DNA from: AP-15 sp963772965 | GTDB lineage: Bacteria; Pseudomonadota; Alphaproteobacteria; ATCC43930; CGMCC-115725 | Direction of reading: 5' to 3' | NCBI GenBank assembly: GCA_963772965.1 | Contig: CAVYZU010000013.1 | Location: forward strand, 1 to 64,000 | Length of the DNA: 64,000 nucleotides | Made by a program: the position numbers and the translations under genes | Shown: positions 1 to 9,185 of the stretch, piece by piece | Layout of the letters: each line of letters starts with the position of its first letter | Position numbering within the stretch: position 1 is the first letter of the stretch | Notes under the pieces: model-generated | Databases searched by the model: none | Told to the model about the DNA's origin: nothing | The model's input: only the letters and a program-made list of their open reading frames with translations

Positions 1-294
1 AAATTGATGCAAGTCTACCGAGAGACCTATTATCTGCCGCGTCGACTGGCATTTGTCCGGGCCTTGGAGCGGGCGCAGACTGCCGGCTTGCTGGCAAAAA
101 ATATCGATCTCGAAACGCTCGCCGATATGCTGATCGGCGCGTTAATGCACCGCCTACTAATGTTTTCTCCAGGAGAGAACTCAGTCGGCGAATTCCGCGA
201 CCATATGGTCAAGCTCCTTTGCCAAGCCGGCTTCGATATATCAGAGCTCGGAGCCGATAATGGTATAGCGGATGTGACGTCGACCGATTGCTGA
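1..294 (+). CDS. TetR/AcrR-type regulator, C-terminal part (5' truncated by window edge)
   Basis: The reading frame is open from base 1, so only the last 97 codons are present and the DNA-binding helix-turn-helix is outside the window. The visible part is all-helical. It has the pattern of a TetR C-terminal ligand or dimerisation domain: an Arg-rich helix (FVRALERAQTAGLL), then 'NIDLETLADMLIGALMHRLL', as in the 'dvD.e.ladml.G.l.yrll' stretch common in this family. It stops 64 bases before the end of a convergent MFS transporter gene, a frequent regulator-transporter arrangement, so control of that transporter is plausible but only inferred. Confidence 0.6.
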   Translation, partial: KLMQVYRETYYLPRRLAFVRALERAQTAGLLAKNIDLETLADMLIGALMHRLLMFSPGENSVGEFRDHMVKLLCQAGFDISELGADNGIADVTSTDC

Positions 295-358
295 AGCTGT
301 TGGACACCCATCGGCGCGGCCGGAACGATCCGCGAAGCAACCCTCCCGAACACCCTTG

Positions 359-1768
359 TTAGGCCAGTTCGGGGGCCCGCTCGCTGACGGTTTCCAGTTG
401 ACCGACGGTTTCCTTCCCAAACAGCACCGGCACAAAGGCGCCGATCAACGCCACTGCTGCCAGCGTGCCAAAGAATATGATCGGTGAGCCGGTATATGGC
501 TCCAACATAAAGGGCGCGATCACGCCAGCGACCAACCGCCCGGTCGACTCGCCAAAATATTGGCCGCGCCCGCGCAGCGCAGTCGGGAACTGTTCGGACA
601 GATATACCCGCACGGCCGTGAAGGTCGACAGCACGGTGAAGCCGGTGATCAGCGCGCCGGCGACAAACACGACGGTCGCGTAACGACCTGCGGAATGCGC
701 AACCGCCATCATCAGAAGACCAGGAAGCGATCCGGCGAGGCAATAAGTGATCGTCCACCGCCGCCCGATGACCTCCATCAGGAAACCGGTAAAACCCTTC
801 CCGGGAATGCTCGCCAGGAACACTAGCGAGCTCAGCCCAAAGCTCAAGGTGACGGCGGCACCCTGATCGATCAGCGCCTTTGGCAGCAGGACCGAGATTG
901 TAAAGAAGGAGACTTGCGCGCAGACAAGGCTCAGAATTCCAACGACGGTCCAGCGCAGCTGACCCCTCCGAAACAATGCCGTGAACGGCGGCAGCTGTTC
1001 GCGCTCCAGCCTCGTTTTCTCCCCAAGTGCTACCACCGTCAGCGGCGCCACACGACTGCCGCACCCGCTGATGATCCGGTTGACGACAGCAACTGCCGCC
1101 TCTGGATTGCCCCGCCGCAGGTGCCAGCGTGGGCTCTCGGGGATCAGCAGAAACACCAGTACCGGCACGACAAAGAGGCCGAGAACGGCCGGCAGAGCCA
1201 GCAGCCGAAAACCATCTGGATTGCCGGCGACCAAAAAGCCGACCAACGGTACCAAGGTGAACGAACTGGCCAGCATCATCTCGTAGATCGCGCCATAGGT
1301 GCGCCGGTGTTGCGCCGGCATCAGCTCGGCGGCGATCGGGAACGGCGCCGAGGCGGCAAAGCCAATGGCGAGACCGGTCAACAGGCGAATGAGGATCAAC
1401 TGCTCGCCGCTCTGAGCGAGCGGGATCAGCAAGGTGAAAAAGTTGATGGCCGCCACCCCGAGCAGCATGACGGTGCGACGGCTCCAATGGTCAGAAATCA
1501 TCGCCGCCACGAACCCGCCGATGCAGGCCGCCAAGCTCGACGCGACAGCGAGCAGGCGTATCTCGCCGGCGGTAATGTGCAGCGGCTTTTTAGCGAGCAC
1601 GAGCAGTGTGCCGGTCATCGAACCATCATAGCCGTCGACCAAAGCGACGAAGCCGAGCACCAGGATAATGCTCAGGTGGAATGGGCTGAACGGGATGCTG
1701 TCGAGCTTGCCGCCAAGCACATGGCTGGCGGGAATAGCCGTCGTAGCGTTGCTTAAGGTTACTCTCAT
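359..1768 (-). CDS. MFS transporter (sugar-porter/aromatic-acid symporter-like)
   Basis: A 469-residue protein with about twelve hydrophobic segments, the normal length for the major facilitator superfamily. The loop after TM2 has 'SDHWSRRTVMLLG', the classic D-x-x-(G/S)RR motif. The end of the first half has 'PESPRWHLRRGNPEAA', the PESPRW signature of sugar porters and related organic-acid symporters. The start is supported by a GGGAGAG ribosome-binding site just upstream of the ATG. It acts in the inner membrane as a probable proton-coupled carrier; substrate unknown. Its start lies 96 bases beyond the end of a second, broken MFS gene on the same strand, and a TetR-type regulator converges on its 3' end. 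Confidence 0.85.
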   Translation of the reverse strand: MRVTLSNATTAIPASHVLGGKLDSIPFSPFHLSIILVLGFVALVDGYDGSMTGTLLVLAKKPLHITAGEIRLLAVASSLAACIGGFVAAMISDHWSRRTVMLLGVAAINFFTLLIPLAQSGEQLILIRLLTGLAIGFAASAPFPIAAELMPAQHRRTYGAIYEMMLASSFTLVPLVGFLVAGNPDGFRLLALPAVLGLFVVPVLVFLLIPESPRWHLRRGNPEAAVAVVNRIISGCGSRVAPLTVVALGEKTRLEREQLPPFTALFRRGQLRWTVVGILSLVCAQVSFFTISVLLPKALIDQGAAVTLSFGLSSLVFLASIPGKGFTGFLMEVIGRRWTITYCLAGSLPGLLMMAVAHSAGRYATVVFVAGALITGFTVLSTFTAVRVYLSEQFPTALRGRGQYFGESTGRLVAGVIAPFMLEPYTGSPIIFFGTLAAVALIGAFVPVLFGKETVGQLETVSERAPELA

Positions 1769-1864
1769 GGCGCTCTCCCGATTGGCCGCGCAATGCGGAT
1801 GTCGGATGAAGACTCACGTCCCGACAGGGCAGCCGCGGGGCTGGCAAGTAGCAGGCGCATGGAG

Positions 1865-2945
1865 TTAGTCACTCAAGGTTGGCGCCTGATTTGATGCGGT
1901 CCGCGCCGCGCGTCGGGTGATCAAGGTGACCGGCGCGCATAGCACAATCAGGATGGTTCCAAGAATGACAAAGCTCTGACCTCCGCCCCAGCGGTCGGCG
2001 ATGGCGCCCATTGCCGGCGGAATTACGATCGCAGCCAGTCGGTTCATCGTCTGCCGCAGCCCAACCACCGAACCCTGACGGTGAGGACCGACGGCTTTCG
2101 CCTGCGCGAGAACATCATCGGCTGGACGACCCCTTGCAGCCAGCCCCGTGATGCCTGCGCGATGAAGAGCAGAGCGAACATGCCGCCGGTAAAAGGCGTC
2201 GCACAGATCAACAAAATGGATAAGACGGTGCCGCTCAGCATCGTGCGTTGCGGATCGCCGAGCCGCATCGCCCGTCCGGCAAACAGCGAGCTCAAACCGC
2301 TTGTTATCTCGATCGCAGCGAACAGGACGCCGATCGATATGCCGGTCAGCCCGACCCCCTTCAAGTAAACGACGTAAAGCGAGCTCTGCACGCCATTTGT
2401 GGCGGTGCGCAAAAAGATGATGGCCATCGTGGTGGCGACCGCCGGGATCGCCCAATCGCGTAAGATGGCCAGGCGCCGCCGATATCCCAGGCCGTACCGG
2501 CGATCATCGGGGCTACGGTCGTTCCGAATCGCGCAAAGAAGCTGAACCGGCCGAGGTATTCGGCCTCGCCTTCGGCCAATTGGGCGATTAGGGTCTGCGA
2601 ACCCGACCAGGCAAACTGCAGGGCGCCGCCATTGACCATCTGCAGCAGCAGCAATGGCCAGAACGAGCTTAGCAACGGGAAGACCGGCGCCAAGGCCATC
2701 GCCGTCCAAACGAAGAACAATGTCACCCGGCGGATGCCAAAGCGGTCCATTAGCACGCCGGCATGGATCGACAAGAACACGGCCAGAAACGAGCGCGCGC
2801 CGACAAGCATGCCGATCTTGCCGGCACTCATGCCGAGCGAGAGCCCATAAAGCGGGATCAGGAAATTATAGACTTCGGTATAGCCCTGGGCGAACGGCCC
2901 GGCGAAATAGAGGGAGGCCGGTGGTCCCGATCGCAAACTCGGCAT
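1865..2945 (-). pseudogene. MFS transporter, broken by two frameshifts
   Basis: Three overlapping reading frames together give one MFS-like protein. The N-terminal frame (from the ATG at 2945 to about 2470) has TM1-5, including 'GVLMDRFGIRRVTLFF'. A second frame (about 2460-2110) continues with further TM segments ('AIIFLRTATNGVQSSLYVV', 'GLSSLFAGRAMRLGDPQRT'). A third frame (about 2100-1865) holds the last helices. The shifts fall near 2465 and 2105. No single full-length product is possible unless these are sequencing indels. Substrate unknown. The gene lies upstream of the intact MFS gene on the same strand, so the two may once have been co-transcribed. Confidence 0.75.
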
Positions 2946-3021
2946 GGACAGAGATTAACCCGTGCGGCGTTCGGCTGAAACTCGATAGCGTCTCTGCCGC
3001 GAGATTCGAAGACGCCTCATT

Positions 3022-3215
3022 TCAGTCGGCCTCCGATTGGGATTGAGGTGGATTTTCCCGAGCGTTTACCGAGACCGCGAGGCCTTGCTCGGCGAGCAAC
3101 AGCGCACGCTGGCCGACGCCACAGCCAAGATCGAGCATGGTATGAACGCCCGCGCCTTCAGTTTGAGGATAACCGCGATCACGTGAGGATCGGGGTCAAG
3201 CCAGTCGGCGCGGCC
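3022..3215 (-). pseudogene. SAM-dependent methyltransferase relic
   Basis: On the minus strand the translation from about 3138 reads 'TMLDLGCGVGQRALLLAEQG', a textbook motif I (DLGCGxG) of class I methyltransferases. The preceding segment in another frame reads 'WLDPDPHVIAVILKLKARAF', which fits the stretch before motif I in such enzymes, so a frameshift separates them near 3145. The reading ends at a stop near 3022, long before a full domain. This is a short, non-functional fragment. It was identified by motif only; the original substrate cannot be told. Confidence 0.5.
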
Positions 3216-3565
3216 TCGGCGTCACCCATTTCTTATCCCGTGCTTTGATCGCCGAGGTGAACGCCAGGGCCATGGCCGTTCCCCGCTTCGTCACCAGCGT
3301 CACACATTAACTTGAGCCGACGCCCATCCGAGATCATTCGGGGCAGCCGTCAGAAAACGGCAGCCGATCGCGGCGGGCAGTGCATTAGACCGGTCAAGCG
3401 AGGCGCAATCTGGCGGCGCAAACGTCGTTGCGGTCAGATTGTGAAGAATCGCAAAGCCGCTTTGATTGGCGAAATCGAGCCACTCGGCTTACGCTGATAC
3501 CCTCGCCAGCCGACGCTACCAGCCTCGGCCTGCCGCAGAAGACAAACCAGCAAGGGAGAACAACC

Positions 3566-4663
3566 ATGACCGGGTCGCTCGAGGAACGGTTTCAGAACCT
3601 GCACGAGTTTGTTACCCAAGCGCGGACCAATCTCAATCGCAATAATTGGGACTATTTGATCGGCGGCTCGGAGACCGAGACGACGCTGGCTCGCAACCGT
3701 GCCGCACTCGATTCCTGGGGCTTTCGGCCGCGGGTGTTGCGCGATGTGTCGAACGTCGACTGCAGCCACACATTCTTTGGCAAGAAGCTGCGCATCCCGG
3801 TGCTGTGCTCGGCCGTCGGCGGGCTCGAGGTGTTCGAGCCGGGCGGTGGCGCCACTGTCGCCGCGGCTACCCGCGAATTTGGCAATGGGATGATTTTGAG
3901 TTCCGGAGCGCATCCCGGACTGGAAAAAACCGCCGACGCTTCGGGTGACGCCTTCAAAATCTTCCAGCTTTACGTCAATGGCGATGCCGATTGGGTCGAT
4001 GACCATGTCCGCAGGGCCATCGACCACGGTTATGACGCGTTCTGCTTTACGATCGACACCGACAGCCACAGCCGCCGCGAGCGCGATATTGCCAAGCGCC
4101 GCCGCGCGCGTGCAAGCGCTCCGGTCGAGGGGGCCCGCATCCACCAGGCCCGGTTCAACTGGCGCGACATCGAGCGGATCACGAAGAACTTCGACATCCC
4201 GATCGTTCTGAAAGGGATCGGCACTGCCGAAGACGCCAAGATGGCGCTCGAATGCGGGGCCGACTGTGTCTACGTGTCAAACCATGGCGGGCGCCAGCTC
4301 GATCAAGGCGTTGGCTCGATTGATGTCCTGCCCGAGGTCGTCGAAGCGGTCGGCGGCCGCGCCCAAATCATGGTCGATGGCGGCATCTATCGCGGCACCG
4401 ACGTTGTGAAAGCGCTGATCCTCGGTGCCGATGTTGTCTCGGTTGGCCGGCTCTATATCTACGGCCTCGCGGCCGCCGGCGGGCCGGGTGTCGTGCGGTT
4501 GTTCGAGATCCTGGAGGACGAGATCCGGATCTGCCTGTCGCTGCTGGGCGTCACCGGTTATCACGAGCTCGACAAATCTTACATACGCCCGGCGCGCCAA
4601 GTCGTGACCCCGCACGTCCACAGCGTTTTCCCGCACCTCAACCTGCCGCGCGAGACGTATTAG
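3566..4663 (+). CDS. FMN-dependent alpha-hydroxy acid dehydrogenase/oxidase
   Basis: A 365-residue TIM-barrel protein of the glycolate oxidase, L-lactate dehydrogenase and mandelate dehydrogenase family. These enzymes oxidise 2-hydroxyacids to 2-oxoacids with FMN. Visible signatures are 'LKGIGTAEDA' with the flavin-binding Lys216, the active-site 'SNHGGRQLD' with His240 (the proton-abstracting base) and Arg243 (carboxylate binding), and the phosphate-binding 'VDGGIYRGTDVVKAL' and 'SVGRLYIYGLA'. The ATG at 3566 follows an AAGGGAGAA ribosome-binding site; an upstream in-frame extension lacks family similarity. It stands alone with relics on both sides. Electron acceptor and exact substrate cannot be decided from sequence. 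Confidence 0.88.
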   Translation: MTGSLEERFQNLHEFVTQARTNLNRNNWDYLIGGSETETTLARNRAALDSWGFRPRVLRDVSNVDCSHTFFGKKLRIPVLCSAVGGLEVFEPGGGATVAAATREFGNGMILSSGAHPGLEKTADASGDAFKIFQLYVNGDADWVDDHVRRAIDHGYDAFCFTIDTDSHSRRERDIAKRRRARASAPVEGARIHQARFNWRDIERITKNFDIPIVLKGIGTAEDAKMALECGADCVYVSNHGGRQLDQGVGSIDVLPEVVEAVGGRAQIMVDGGIYRGTDVVKALILGADVVSVGRLYIYGLAAAGGPGVVRLFEILEDEIRICLSLLGVTGYHELDKSYIRPARQVVTPHVHSVFPHLNLPRETY

Positions 4664-4755
4664 AGCATGATTTTAAAAGTCTGAATCAAAGAGACATTTT
4701 CGTCCGCTGGGTTTTTGTAATTTAAGATGCTAGCTGGGGTTGGGGCCAGCATCGA

Positions 4756-5085
4756 ATGGCAAGACCCTATTCACCGGGCTTGCTCGATCCGGTGGTTGCT
4801 GCGGTGGCGGGCCGCCGACAGCGCCGCACCCAAGCCGATGGGTGGGGTGGGCGGCGGCCGCTACAGCTAAACGGCGAGCGCGAGTGGCTATTTGCGCGGA
4901 TCGCCGAAAAAACCGGACCTGACCCTAGCGGGCGGTGATGGCCGAGTTAGCCGAGCCCGGCACGCCGGCAAGCTACGGGGCGGGGTGGCGCTTGTTCAAG
5001 CACGCGGGGATAACTTTAAAAAAACTACGCGCCAGCGAGCAGCAGGGGGACTCGATTGCCCGCGAATTTTCGAAGGTCTGTGTGA
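4756..5085 (+). pseudogene. Decayed IS630-family transposase N-terminus
   Basis: Pieces in different frames match the start of a second IS630 subfamily, distinct from the four intact copies further on. 'MARPYSPGLLDPVVAAV' (4756 on) resembles the usual MARxYSxDLRxRVV start. 'GEREWLFARIAEK' and then 'KPDLTLA' resemble the middle. 'SYGAGWRLFKHAGITLKKLR' with 'ASEQQGD' (about 4970-5060) resembles the end of the helix-turn-helix part. At least two frameshifts separate them and the catalytic DDE domain is absent. It is an old, dead insertion relic filling the gap before the next gene. Confidence 0.6.
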
Positions 5086-5107
5086 GCGACTTCACACTTC
5101 GCCGACT

Positions 5108-5122
5108 TTAACCTAGGGTTAA
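5108..5122. promoter_or_regulatory. Inverted repeat TTAACC-TAG-GGTTAA, possible operator
   Basis: A perfect 6-bp inverted repeat with a 3-bp spacer, 72 bases upstream of the LuxR-type gene at 5195. Its position and symmetry suit a dimeric regulator site. No matching second copy was noticed, so function is inference. Confidence 0.35.
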
Positions 5123-5194
5123 GGTGCCTGAAAAACGTCGCTAAAAAGCCTGTCGCTGAATTACTGGGCCGGACAACGTTCCGTTAGGAAGCGC

Positions 5195-5974
5195 ATGCGA
5201 TCGTACCGGTCAAATCCGACGGCAGCGCCCATGCCGACACCACCGTCAGTGAGCCGCGACGGATACAACGATACAACTGTGGCGGATATGGCGCTGCCGC
5301 AAGTCTACATAGTAAGCGAGACGCTATTATTCCGCGAAGGGCTCAAGGCTATGCTCGTTCGCAACGGCGCGCTCAATGTCATCGGTCACGGCTCATCTGC
5401 CGACGCGTTGCGGGAAGTTAGAAATTTGGCGCCCCAATCGGTGCTTCTCGATATGGCAGGATCCGACAGTTTGGTCGTCCCGCGCCAGCTCCAACTCATT
5501 CTCCCCGATATCAGGATAGTCGCAGTAGCACTGGCAGAACAGGAAGCGCGCATCGTTGCATGCGCCGAGGCAGGCATTTGCGCCTATGTGGCGCAGAATG
5601 CCACGGTCGAGGATCTCGTGGCAGCGATACTACGGTCGCTGAACGGTGAGGTCATCTGCCCGCCGAATATCACTGCCCTTTTGTTCGACAGGCTGGCTTC
5701 GCTGGCCGCCGGTCGAATATTGGGTAACAGCGACGATGTTTTGACCCGTCGAGAGCGCGAGATCGCAGAAATGATTGCGCGAGGACTGCAGAACAAAGAG
5801 ATCGCACGGCGTCTATGCCTCGGCAACACGACAGTCAAAAACCATGTTCACAACATACTGCAGAAGCTGAAGATCCAGCGCCGTACCGAGATGTTCGGGC
5901 AGCACTTTGACAACGAATATTGGCAAAGGACAGCGGCGGTGCTTCCGCGAAGCCCACGAACCTCTTCCTGGTGA
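5195..5974 (+). CDS. NarL/LuxR-type transcription regulator with degenerate receiver domain
   Basis: A 259-residue protein. Residues about 35-155 look like a receiver domain and about 180-245 are a LuxR helix-turn-helix ('LTRREREIAEMIARGL' followed by 'NKEIARRLCLGNTTVKNHV'), typical of DNA-binding response regulators. The receiver keeps an Asp in 'SVLLDMAG'. However, the N-terminal acidic pair is S-E ('VYIVSETLLFREG'), and the conserved Lys is replaced ('AYVAQNATVEDL' where family members have L-L/I-K). Phosphorylation may therefore be weak or absent. AGGAA lies just before the ATG at 5195; ATG at 5231 or 5288 are alternatives. No histidine kinase partner is adjacent. Confidence 0.8.
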   Translation: MRSYRSNPTAAPMPTPPSVSRDGYNDTTVADMALPQVYIVSETLLFREGLKAMLVRNGALNVIGHGSSADALREVRNLAPQSVLLDMAGSDSLVVPRQLQLILPDIRIVAVALAEQEARIVACAEAGICAYVAQNATVEDLVAAILRSLNGEVICPPNITALLFDRLASLAAGRILGNSDDVLTRREREIAEMIARGLQNKEIARRLCLGNTTVKNHVHNILQKLKIQRRTEMFGQHFDNEYWQRTAAVLPRSPRTSSW

Positions 5975-6041
5975 CATTGCGTCGCGGCATCTTATAGCCG
6001 CGGTCAGAACCAAAGCGTAGTACTCCTGGGCTGTGAGATCT

Positions 6042-6128
6042 GGATCTTTAATGGACCGGATCTAGATCGCGAGGATCTATAGACGGATTAACAGGATCTG
6101 TAGACCGGGCTAAAAGGACCTATAGACA
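6042..6128. repeat. Short phased repeats, consensus AGGAYCTRTAGAC
   Basis: Three units, AGGATCTATAGAC at 6072, AGGATCTGTAGAC at 6093 and AGGACCTATAGAC at 6115, are spaced 21 and 22 bp, about two DNA turns. Looser GGATCT units occur at 6042 and 6058. They fill the 315-base gap between two receiver-like regulator genes, which holds no coding sequence I can support. A cooperative regulator-binding array is one explanation; decayed tandem duplication is another. Confidence 0.55.
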
Positions 6129-6289
6129 GCGGGAAAATAAAGCCTGCACGAGCCGATAGAGCTTGGCGCAATCGTCCGTTCACAACTCAGGATCCGGATC
6201 ACCACCGAGCCACTAAGTAGACCGATAGGCCCATTTAGCAACTCCCGCCCCATTGCTAATCTGACGGCAGTAATGAGGCATCGAGTTGA

Positions 6290-6649
6290 ATGCGCATTCT
6301 GCTGGCTGGAATGTCCAATATGCTTAGCAACATAATCACTGCGGCGCTTGAGCAGTCAGCGGAAATGACAATTGCGGGCGTCACTACTGAATGCGACGAC
6401 CTCCCCGCCTCGATACGTTTGGCTCAAGCTGATGCGGTCGTAATGCAGACAGCCGAACCCGGCGCCGGTTTACGGTACCGAAATCTGCTTTTGAGTTTTC
6501 CGACACTCAAGGTCATCGCCATCGCAAGTAATGGAAAGGGTGGCTTTGTCCACGAGCTGCGCCCTTGGTCGGCGCAGCTCGTCGAACTGTCCGCAGCGAC
6601 TCTGGTGGCAGCGCTGAACGAGCGCGCCCCGACGCAACAACCGAGCTGA
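6290..6649 (+). CDS. Small pseudo-receiver-like protein
   Basis: A 119-residue protein whose alternating hydrophobic strands ('MRILLAGMSNMLSNIITAAL', 'ADAVVMQTAEP', 'LKVIAIASNG') follow the beta-alpha pattern of a receiver domain. It has none of the acidic pocket or phospho-acceptor residues: the equivalent of the LLxD motif is 'AVVMQT'. There is no output domain. It lies between a LuxR-type gene and the large operon that starts 81 bases after it, on the same strand, so it may regulate that operon. The fold assignment comes from the pattern alone and is tentative. Confidence 0.5.
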   Translation: MRILLAGMSNMLSNIITAALEQSAEMTIAGVTTECDDLPASIRLAQADAVVMQTAEPGAGLRYRNLLLSFPTLKVIAIASNGKGGFVHELRPWSAQLVELSAATLVAALNERAPTQQPS

Positions 6650-6730
6650 AGGATCGGCCGCATACCGCTGAGGACGGCATCGGCGAGAAGCTTCTCGCCG
6701 ATGCGCCGTTCGGCATAACGAGGGGTGATG

Positions 6731-8251
6731 ATGTCGCAGACGATACGAGACCGGTACTCCGACGAGTACGAGGACCGGTCGTTCGCGGAGACCCCGTTTC
6801 TCGAGATCCCGGCTTACGAGAGCGCGGACGACAGGTGGCACGAGGCGCCCCAAGGCGAGTTGCCCGCTAGGATTTGGGAAGCGTGGGAATTGCAGACGCC
6901 GTTTTTACCCAGTGGGGGAACAGCGGGCGAAACCTGGTTGCCGTCGGCAGAGATTGCAAACCTGGCCGAGATCGCTACCGAGTTGAAGGACAGCGAATTC
7001 CGCGAGGCGCTCGAGGAGCTTGCCGGCGAGGCGCTAGAGATGCACGCCGGTCAGTTGGCCGGCGAATACGGCGACCGGGAGACGCGTGACCTCGCAGCGG
7101 AGCGGCTGCTCAACGACCACTTCGCCCCGCTCGCGGCGCAGGCCGACGCCGCGCTCGACCGCTTCCGCGACCGGCTCGAAGGCTATGAAACCGGGGCGCT
7201 GACCGAAATGGAGATCGATCGCGTCGCCGCGGAGGTGATGCCGACCGGCCAGCCATTGTCGCCTGCTTCCGAGCAATTCCTGGGCGGGTTGCTGCGCAAA
7301 GCGGGTAAGCTCGTCTCAGCGGCAGTCAAGGCTCCGCTCAAGCTCGCTGGCAAGGGGCTGGAATTCGCCGGGAAGCTGGTGTTCGGCCCCTTTGTCGGGG
7401 CGCTGAAGAGGCTGGCGCAGTTTCTGCTCAAACATCTCGGGAAGTTAATTCTCAACAAGGTCCCGGTCCAGTTGCGCCCGCTCGCGCAAAAGCTGTCCGA
7501 TCGTCTGTTTCACGAACTCGGTGAGGCGCATCAGGAGGAGACCGGGCAATACGAGCAACTCGAAGCCGAAAGCATCCCCGCCGCACCGGACGTGACGCGC
7601 CTCGAGGCCGAATTCGATCTGCACGCGGCGCAGTTGCTGCTGACGCCGGACGAAGCCGAGGCCGATCACCAGGTCTCGACCTATGGCGAGGAGGCCCAGG
7701 AAAGTTACGAGGTCTCGCCGCTGCAGCTGCTCGATCGCGCCCGCGCCGAACTTGCCGATGGGCTCGCGCGATTGCAGCCGGGCGAAAGCCCGCAGCCGGT
7801 AATGGAGCAGTTTCTGCCAGCGCTGGCGGCGATCTGGCCGGCGCTCAAAGGCGTCATCGCCGTCGTCGGGCGACCGCGGGTGACCAAGTTTATCGGCGGC
7901 CTGCTCGCTAACCTGATAAAGCCGATACTCGGCGCTGAGGGGGCGAATATGCTGGCCCCGGCCATTGCTGGCGCCGGGCTCAGCCTCGTCGGGCTCGAGA
8001 CCGGTCCGTCCGATCCGCGCGCCGTCGCCACCGAGGCGCTGGCGGCGACGATCGAAGACACGGCCACCCGGCTCGCCGAGCTGCCGCCGCACGTATTCGA
8101 AAACGAGACGCTGCTCGACGCCGCGGTGCGCGAAGCGTTCGAGGAAGCCGCCGCATCTTATTTCCCGGATGCGCTGATCAAGCCCGAACTGCGCGAAACC
8201 GCGGATCAGCCGGGAGTATGGCAGAGAATGCCGCACGAACTCGCAGCGTAA
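6731..8251 (+). CDS. Unrecognised 506-aa protein with amphipathic helical hydrophobic segments
   Basis: First gene of the 6.7-17.6 kb operon. ATG 6731 sits 5 bases after GAGGGG; ATG 6728 and GTG 6725 are alternatives. The N-terminus has two PFL motifs ('AETPFLEIPAYES' and 'LQTPFLPSGG') and no signal peptide. An acidic helical region follows. The middle has long basic amphipathic helices ('GKGLEFAGKLVFGPFVGALK', 'LAQFLLKHLGKLILNKVPVQ') and a 'LRPLAQKLSDRLF' segment. A second hydrophobic region ('GGLLANLIKPILGAEGANML') lies near residue 400. This composition is compatible with membrane insertion or a hydrophobic tail, but no family function is known to me. The next gene follows after 31 bases. 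Confidence 0.7.
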   Translation: MSQTIRDRYSDEYEDRSFAETPFLEIPAYESADDRWHEAPQGELPARIWEAWELQTPFLPSGGTAGETWLPSAEIANLAEIATELKDSEFREALEELAGEALEMHAGQLAGEYGDRETRDLAAERLLNDHFAPLAAQADAALDRFRDRLEGYETGALTEMEIDRVAAEVMPTGQPLSPASEQFLGGLLRKAGKLVSAAVKAPLKLAGKGLEFAGKLVFGPFVGALKRLAQFLLKHLGKLILNKVPVQLRPLAQKLSDRLFHELGEAHQEETGQYEQLEAESIPAAPDVTRLEAEFDLHAAQLLLTPDEAEADHQVSTYGEEAQESYEVSPLQLLDRARAELADGLARLQPGESPQPVMEQFLPALAAIWPALKGVIAVVGRPRVTKFIGGLLANLIKPILGAEGANMLAPAIAGAGLSLVGLETGPSDPRAVATEALAATIEDTATRLAELPPHVFENETLLDAAVREAFEEAAASYFPDALIKPELRETADQPGVWQRMPHELAA

Positions 8252-8282
8252 GCGCTACGCGAAATACAGCCAGGCGCCTGAC

Positions 8283-9185
8283 GTGACGATCACCCCCAAA
8301 ATTGCCGGCGCGATCCATACGTTTGGCGGCGCCACGCTAAAGGATCACCTGCGCGACCGAATGGATGTCCCGCCCGGCCGGACGTTTAAGGGCAAGATCA
8401 AGATCGTTCAGCCGCTGCCGGGCGCTCGCGCCGCCACAATCGCCCGGGCCGAAGGCATTCGTAAAACCGATCTGCACCCGCTGACGCCGCATGCCGCCGG
8501 CGCGCTGCTCGGCCATAATGCCGGGCTTGCGAACCACCACCATGCCCTACCGGGGCACCCGGCCAGTCCGCACCGGTTGCATCTGCGCCAGCGTCTCTAT
8601 TACATCGAACCGGCTAACGGCCGGCAGCATCTTCATCACCGGCACCACGCGCGTCTTGCCCGCACCGAGCTGTCGATCAATCTGCGCAAGGGCGAGATCC
8701 GAGTCTGGCTTTACCTGAGCGAGCATCTTTGCCAGCAGATCGCGACCGAAGTTGGTAAGCCCGGCAATGGCGCCGCGGCGTTTCGACTGGTCAAGCCGCT
8801 GGTGCAGCGCGCCGCCGCGATGGTGCGGGCAGCGCTGCTCGAGCGCCACTTGCCGCCGGAGCTGCGCGTCATCAGCGAAGTGCCTAATCTCGACAACCGC
8901 GTTCCCGGCTGGATGGTGCAATTGGGCCGGCAGTTGGCCGCTAAGGTCGATGAATGGGCGTCCCACCAGATCGCCCAATACCTTGCCAATCACGCCGACG
9001 AGTTTCGCCGTGTCGCCGTGGCGCACCATGACGGACTGACGTTGCGCCTGACGATGAACATCCCCGGTATTGAAACGCTGCGCATGGCAGCGCAAGGCCG
9101 GCAGCTGGCAGATCCCAGCGGTGCCTGGCTCAATGGAACGCCGACTTTCGCGGTCGTGGCGCACCCGGGCTACACGATCAAATGA
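8283..9185 (+). CDS. Unrecognised 300-aa protein, translationally coupled to zincin
   Basis: GTG start at 8283. The protein is His- and Arg-rich in its first half, notably between residues 75 and 130 ('GLANHHHALPGHPASPHRLH', 'RQHLHHRHHARLARTE'). It continues as an alpha/beta protein without a signal peptide. I recognise no catalytic motif; the histidines could bind metal but form no standard signature. Its stop codon overlaps the next start as ATGA (9182-9185), so it is almost certainly translated together with the HExxH protein that follows, which suggests a shared complex or chaperone-like relation. Confidence 0.65.
   Translation: MTITPKIAGAIHTFGGATLKDHLRDRMDVPPGRTFKGKIKIVQPLPGARAATIARAEGIRKTDLHPLTPHAAGALLGHNAGLANHHHALPGHPASPHRLHLRQRLYYIEPANGRQHLHHRHHARLARTELSINLRKGEIRVWLYLSEHLCQQIATEVGKPGNGAAAFRLVKPLVQRAAAMVRAALLERHLPPELRVISEVPNLDNRVPGWMVQLGRQLAAKVDEWASHQIAQYLANHADEFRRVAVAHHDGLTLRLTMNIPGIETLRMAAQGRQLADPSGAWLNGTPTFAVVAHPGYTIK

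Noticed and set aside
30..1487. Long minus-strand frame of 485 codons over the MFS gene and the TetR end
   Set aside because: It is a shadow in another frame of the MFS gene; composition is Arg/Gly-rich with no transmembrane pattern or motif.
7445..8236. 263-codon minus-strand frame inside the first operon gene
   Set aside because: Antisense shadow with no ribosome-binding site; the plus-strand gene fits the operon.
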